From the NCBI GenBank assembly GCA_900316925.1, contig ONEU01000202.1, positions 1 through 7,968 of the forward strand: 7,968 bases of DNA. Direction: 5' to 3'. Source of the stretch: an uncultured Eubacteriales bacterium (GTDB lineage Bacteria; Bacillota; Clostridia; Oscillospirales; Acutalibacteraceae). The notes under the pieces are model-generated. The model saw nothing but the letters and a program-made list of their open reading frames with translations, was not told the DNA's origin and searched no databases. Position 1 is the first letter of the stretch. Each line of letters starts with the position of its first letter. The position numbers and the translations under genes were made by a program. Shown here piece by piece: positions 6,135 through 7,968 of this stretch.

Positions 6135-6355
6135 TGCTTTTTCCTGCCCTGTTCCCGTATTTTGGTGCATAGGATATTTCCTGTCGAATGGTGCATTGTT
6201 TTTCGTGGATTTTTACAATGAGCTGTCCTATTCGTATCTGCCGGGAGCTGAGCCTTCGCTCCCGTGTTCCGGCAACTGGTTGACCTTTCGTCATTCCACT
6301 TTCTATCTTCGTCTACAACTGCTAATAAAGAAGACTCTGCGCGCCGCGGCGCTGA
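6135..6355. other. Intergenic region between divergent promoters
   Basis: No gene or RNA family is recognised between the glnN promoter and the plus-strand promoter. It contains a 7-bp inverted repeat, CGGGAGC (6242-6248) and GCTCCCG (6258-6264), with an overlapping alternative pairing TGCCGG (6239-6244) and CCGGCA (6269-6274). It also has a 12-bp perfect palindrome, GCGCCGCGGCGC (6341-6352). The hairpin has no T-run on either strand, so it is not a terminator. Confidence 0.5.
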
Positions 6356-6384
6356 TTGACTTTTCGTGAGTAGTATACTATAAT
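6356..6384 (+). promoter_or_regulatory. Sigma-A promoter of the glycosyltransferase-like gene
   Basis: TTGACT (6356-6361) is followed after exactly 17 nt by a perfect TATAAT (6379-6384). The start would be near 6391, leaving about 75 nt before the coding start. A 12-bp GC palindrome (6341-6352) abuts the -35 box, and a 10-bp palindrome TAGTATACTA (6371-6380) runs into the -10 box; either could be an operator. Confidence 0.85.
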
Positions 6385-6466
6385 AAAATAAATGATATGA
6401 ATATGCTTTATTCCCGCTCGGGCCTTGAAATGAAACTGTTTGGCGGAGCGGATGATTGGTGATAGT

Positions 6467-7968
6467 ATGCCTAAAAACTTTTTCTTTAGTATCAATCTGT
6501 TGATCAGAAGTGACTCCCATCTCGAAAAGGCGATTGCATCGGTGATTGCCGATGAGTCTTTCTTTTTGGAAAATGTGCAGCTTATTCTGATTGACTCCCT
6601 CTGCAGTAAGCTCAGCTTGGAAATCTGCCTGAAATACAGCCGTCAGTATCCCTCTAATATCTATTTTGTCGATGCCGGCGGTAAAAATGAAAATGAGTGC
6701 TATAACGACGCCATGTCTCTGTGCACCGGTGTGTATTCCGCTTATATCGATAATTACGGCGAGTACTCCAAAAAGGCACTTAATTCTCTGATGAAAACAC
6801 TCAAAAACGGTAAGATTCCCTTGCTCTGTGTTCAGCCCATGGTGTCCCCTGCCGGTGAGGAGCCTCATCCGATGGTCAGCGATATCCGTCCCGGTCTCGT
6901 GGACCTGAAAAAAAATCCCGATCAGTTTATCCTGATGCTTGGAAGCTACTTCTTCCACCGCCGGGCTCTTGCCGATCTGCTGTTTGATGCTTCTCTCAAA
7001 TTTCACGGGGATGTGAAATTCATCACCGAAGCCTACCTGACAACCTATTCCTATATCTATACAGATACCTGCAGCTATACCACTACAGCTCCCACTGTAT
7101 CTGAGGTGTTTAAATATCCCCACCAATATAACCGCAGCTTCTATTCTCAGGTGGTGGATGAATTAGTCATCCCGATGCTGAAAAGCTGCGCCGGTTCGGT
7201 GCTCACACAATCGGTGATGCTCTATCTGCTGGAACTGCGTTTCTCATTGAATGCGGACGAGGCCTATAAGCATGTGATTATCGGTAATTTTGTGGATGAG
7301 TTTATCGGAAAAACGGCCGAAGCACTTAACTACATTGATGACTGTGTGATCCTGAATAAGAATATCTGCAAACGCTGCCGTATGGATGAAGAGGCAGCCT
7401 TCCGTCTGTTGAGAGTCAAATATAAAAACGATGCACTCAAGCCTGAAATTGATCTGGCAGGTGCAAAGGATCAGATGGAGAAAAACTACTACGGCGCTGA
7501 CGGCAGATTGTCTGCAAGAACGCTGTGCGGCGAGTTCGTGGCGCATTATAACCAGGCGGTTGTGGGCGGCTCCAGGGATATTTCCGCAGAGATCGCTGCC
7601 ATCAATTATGATGAAAAAGGCTTGTATATCGATGCTATTCTCAACGGCTGCTCTTTCCTGGAGGAGCATGAATTTAAGGTGCTGGTCAATATCAATGGCA
7701 GTAAATCGGAGGTGATCCCGTCGGGGGTGTATACCTTCCGGCGCTTCTTCGATATTCCTTTCCTGAAACGATATGCGTTCCGGTTCTATGTCCCGGTGAG
7801 CAGCGGCAAAACGATTGATACCTTCTATCTGACAATGAAATACGGCAAGCTGCTGTTCCGGATCGGCATGACCTTCAACAGCGTCTTTTCCAGACTCAGC
7901 AGCAGGCTCCATAACAGCTATTGGCATTTCCTGGACCGTGTGCTGACATACGACAGAAAGATTCGCTC
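6467..7968 (+). CDS. Glycosyltransferase / CDP-glycerol glycerophosphotransferase-like protein (3' end outside window)
   Basis: The 500 visible residues remain open to the window edge. The first 110 or so follow the GT-A layout of family 2 glycosyltransferases in hydrophobic pattern, including an L-E-K-A-I-A-S-V-I helix (19-27), VQLILIDS (37-44), an EICLKYSRQYPSNIYFV segment (52-68) and AYIDNYGEYS (92-101). The usual catalytic motifs are altered. A long middle region follows, then a beta-rich stretch (about 371-460) and SRLSSRLHNSYWHFLDRVLTYD (475-496), reminiscent of the linker before the catalytic domain in clostridial TagF/TarL-like glycerophosphotransferases. A C-terminal catalytic domain is therefore expected past 7968, with a role in teichoic-acid-like or capsule polymer synthesis. 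No membrane segment is seen. The start at 6467 is chosen for GGTG 5 nt upstream and family-like MPK; an in-frame ATG at 6452 is possible. The family call is moderate; activity cannot be judged from this part. Confidence 0.7.
   Translation, partial: MPKNFFFSINLLIRSDSHLEKAIASVIADESFFLENVQLILIDSLCSKLSLEICLKYSRQYPSNIYFVDAGGKNENECYNDAMSLCTGVYSAYIDNYGEYSKKALNSLMKTLKNGKIPLLCVQPMVSPAGEEPHPMVSDIRPGLVDLKKNPDQFILMLGSYFFHRRALADLLFDASLKFHGDVKFITEAYLTTYSYIYTDTCSYTTTAPTVSEVFKYPHQYNRSFYSQVVDELVIPMLKSCAGSVLTQSVMLYLLELRFSLNADEAYKHVIIGNFVDEFIGKTAEALNYIDDCVILNKNICKRCRMDEEAAFRLLRVKYKNDALKPEIDLAGAKDQMEKNYYGADGRLSARTLCGEFVAHYNQAVVGGSRDISAEIAAINYDEKGLYIDAILNGCSFLEEHEFKVLVNINGSKSEVIPSGVYTFRRFFDIPFLKRYAFRFYVPVSSGKTIDTFYLTMKYGKLLFRIGMTFNSVFSRLSSRLHNSYWHFLDRVLTYDRKIR

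Noticed and set aside
6012..6170. N-terminal extension of the glutamine synthetase by 53 residues
   Set aside because: It would be encoded by the promoter and leader terminator, lacks a ribosome binding site, and does not match the family N-terminus.
6239..6274. Intergenic hairpin as a terminator or riboswitch
   Set aside because: No T-run follows on either strand, no known riboswitch core is recognisable, and it lies upstream of both mapped promoters, so it is not in either leader.
6131..7126. Long minus-strand frame opposite the glycosyltransferase-like gene
   Set aside because: It crosses the divergent promoter region and mirrors the real coding frame on the other strand. The plus-strand protein has recognisable family structure and proper expression signals.

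Overview
The window looks like chromosomal DNA from a spore-forming, anaerobic-type Firmicute of class Clostridia, probably close to the Oscillospiraceae/Ruminococcaceae. The grounds are an alpha/beta-type small acid-soluble spore protein, a type III glutamine synthetase, a clostridial-style sensor kinase and VTC/DUF4956 pair, strong AGGAGG-type ribosome binding sites and consensus sigma-A promoters. There is no rRNA, tRNA, CRISPR array or insertion sequence, and coding density is high.

Layout. From 3204 down to 1, all on the minus strand, lies a tight four-gene operon. It encodes a response regulator, a sensor histidine kinase (8-nt overlap), a VTC-domain polyphosphate-polymerase-like protein (19-nt gap) and a DUF4956 membrane protein (15-nt gap) whose 3' end runs off the left edge. 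Upstream of it, each with its own signals, are a 64-codon spore protein gene (3486-3680) and a 696-codon type III glutamine synthetase gene (3921-6011), both on the minus strand and each closed by a clear intrinsic terminator. A divergent plus-strand gene (6467 to beyond the right edge) encodes a large cell-surface polymer glycosyl/glycerophosphotransferase-like protein. It is cut off by the window end.

How the parts work. The glutamine synthetase gene has a perfect TTGACA-N17-TATAAT promoter. Its roughly 88-nt leader holds a complete intrinsic terminator overlapped by a small hairpin with an A1/G4 hexaloop, the arrangement expected of ANTAR-protein antitermination. The spore gene has a sigma-G-like promoter, fitting forespore expression.

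The most unusual part is the two-component pair heading the VTC/DUF4956 operon. The kinase has Thr where the phospho-accepting His should be. The regulator has Asn at the phospho-accepting Asp and Phe at the conserved Lys, and its DNA-binding domain is shortened. All reading frames are intact and translationally coupled, so this looks like a maintained pair that has left His-Asp phosphotransfer, not a decayed locus. It may control, or act with, a membrane polyphosphate-type system.
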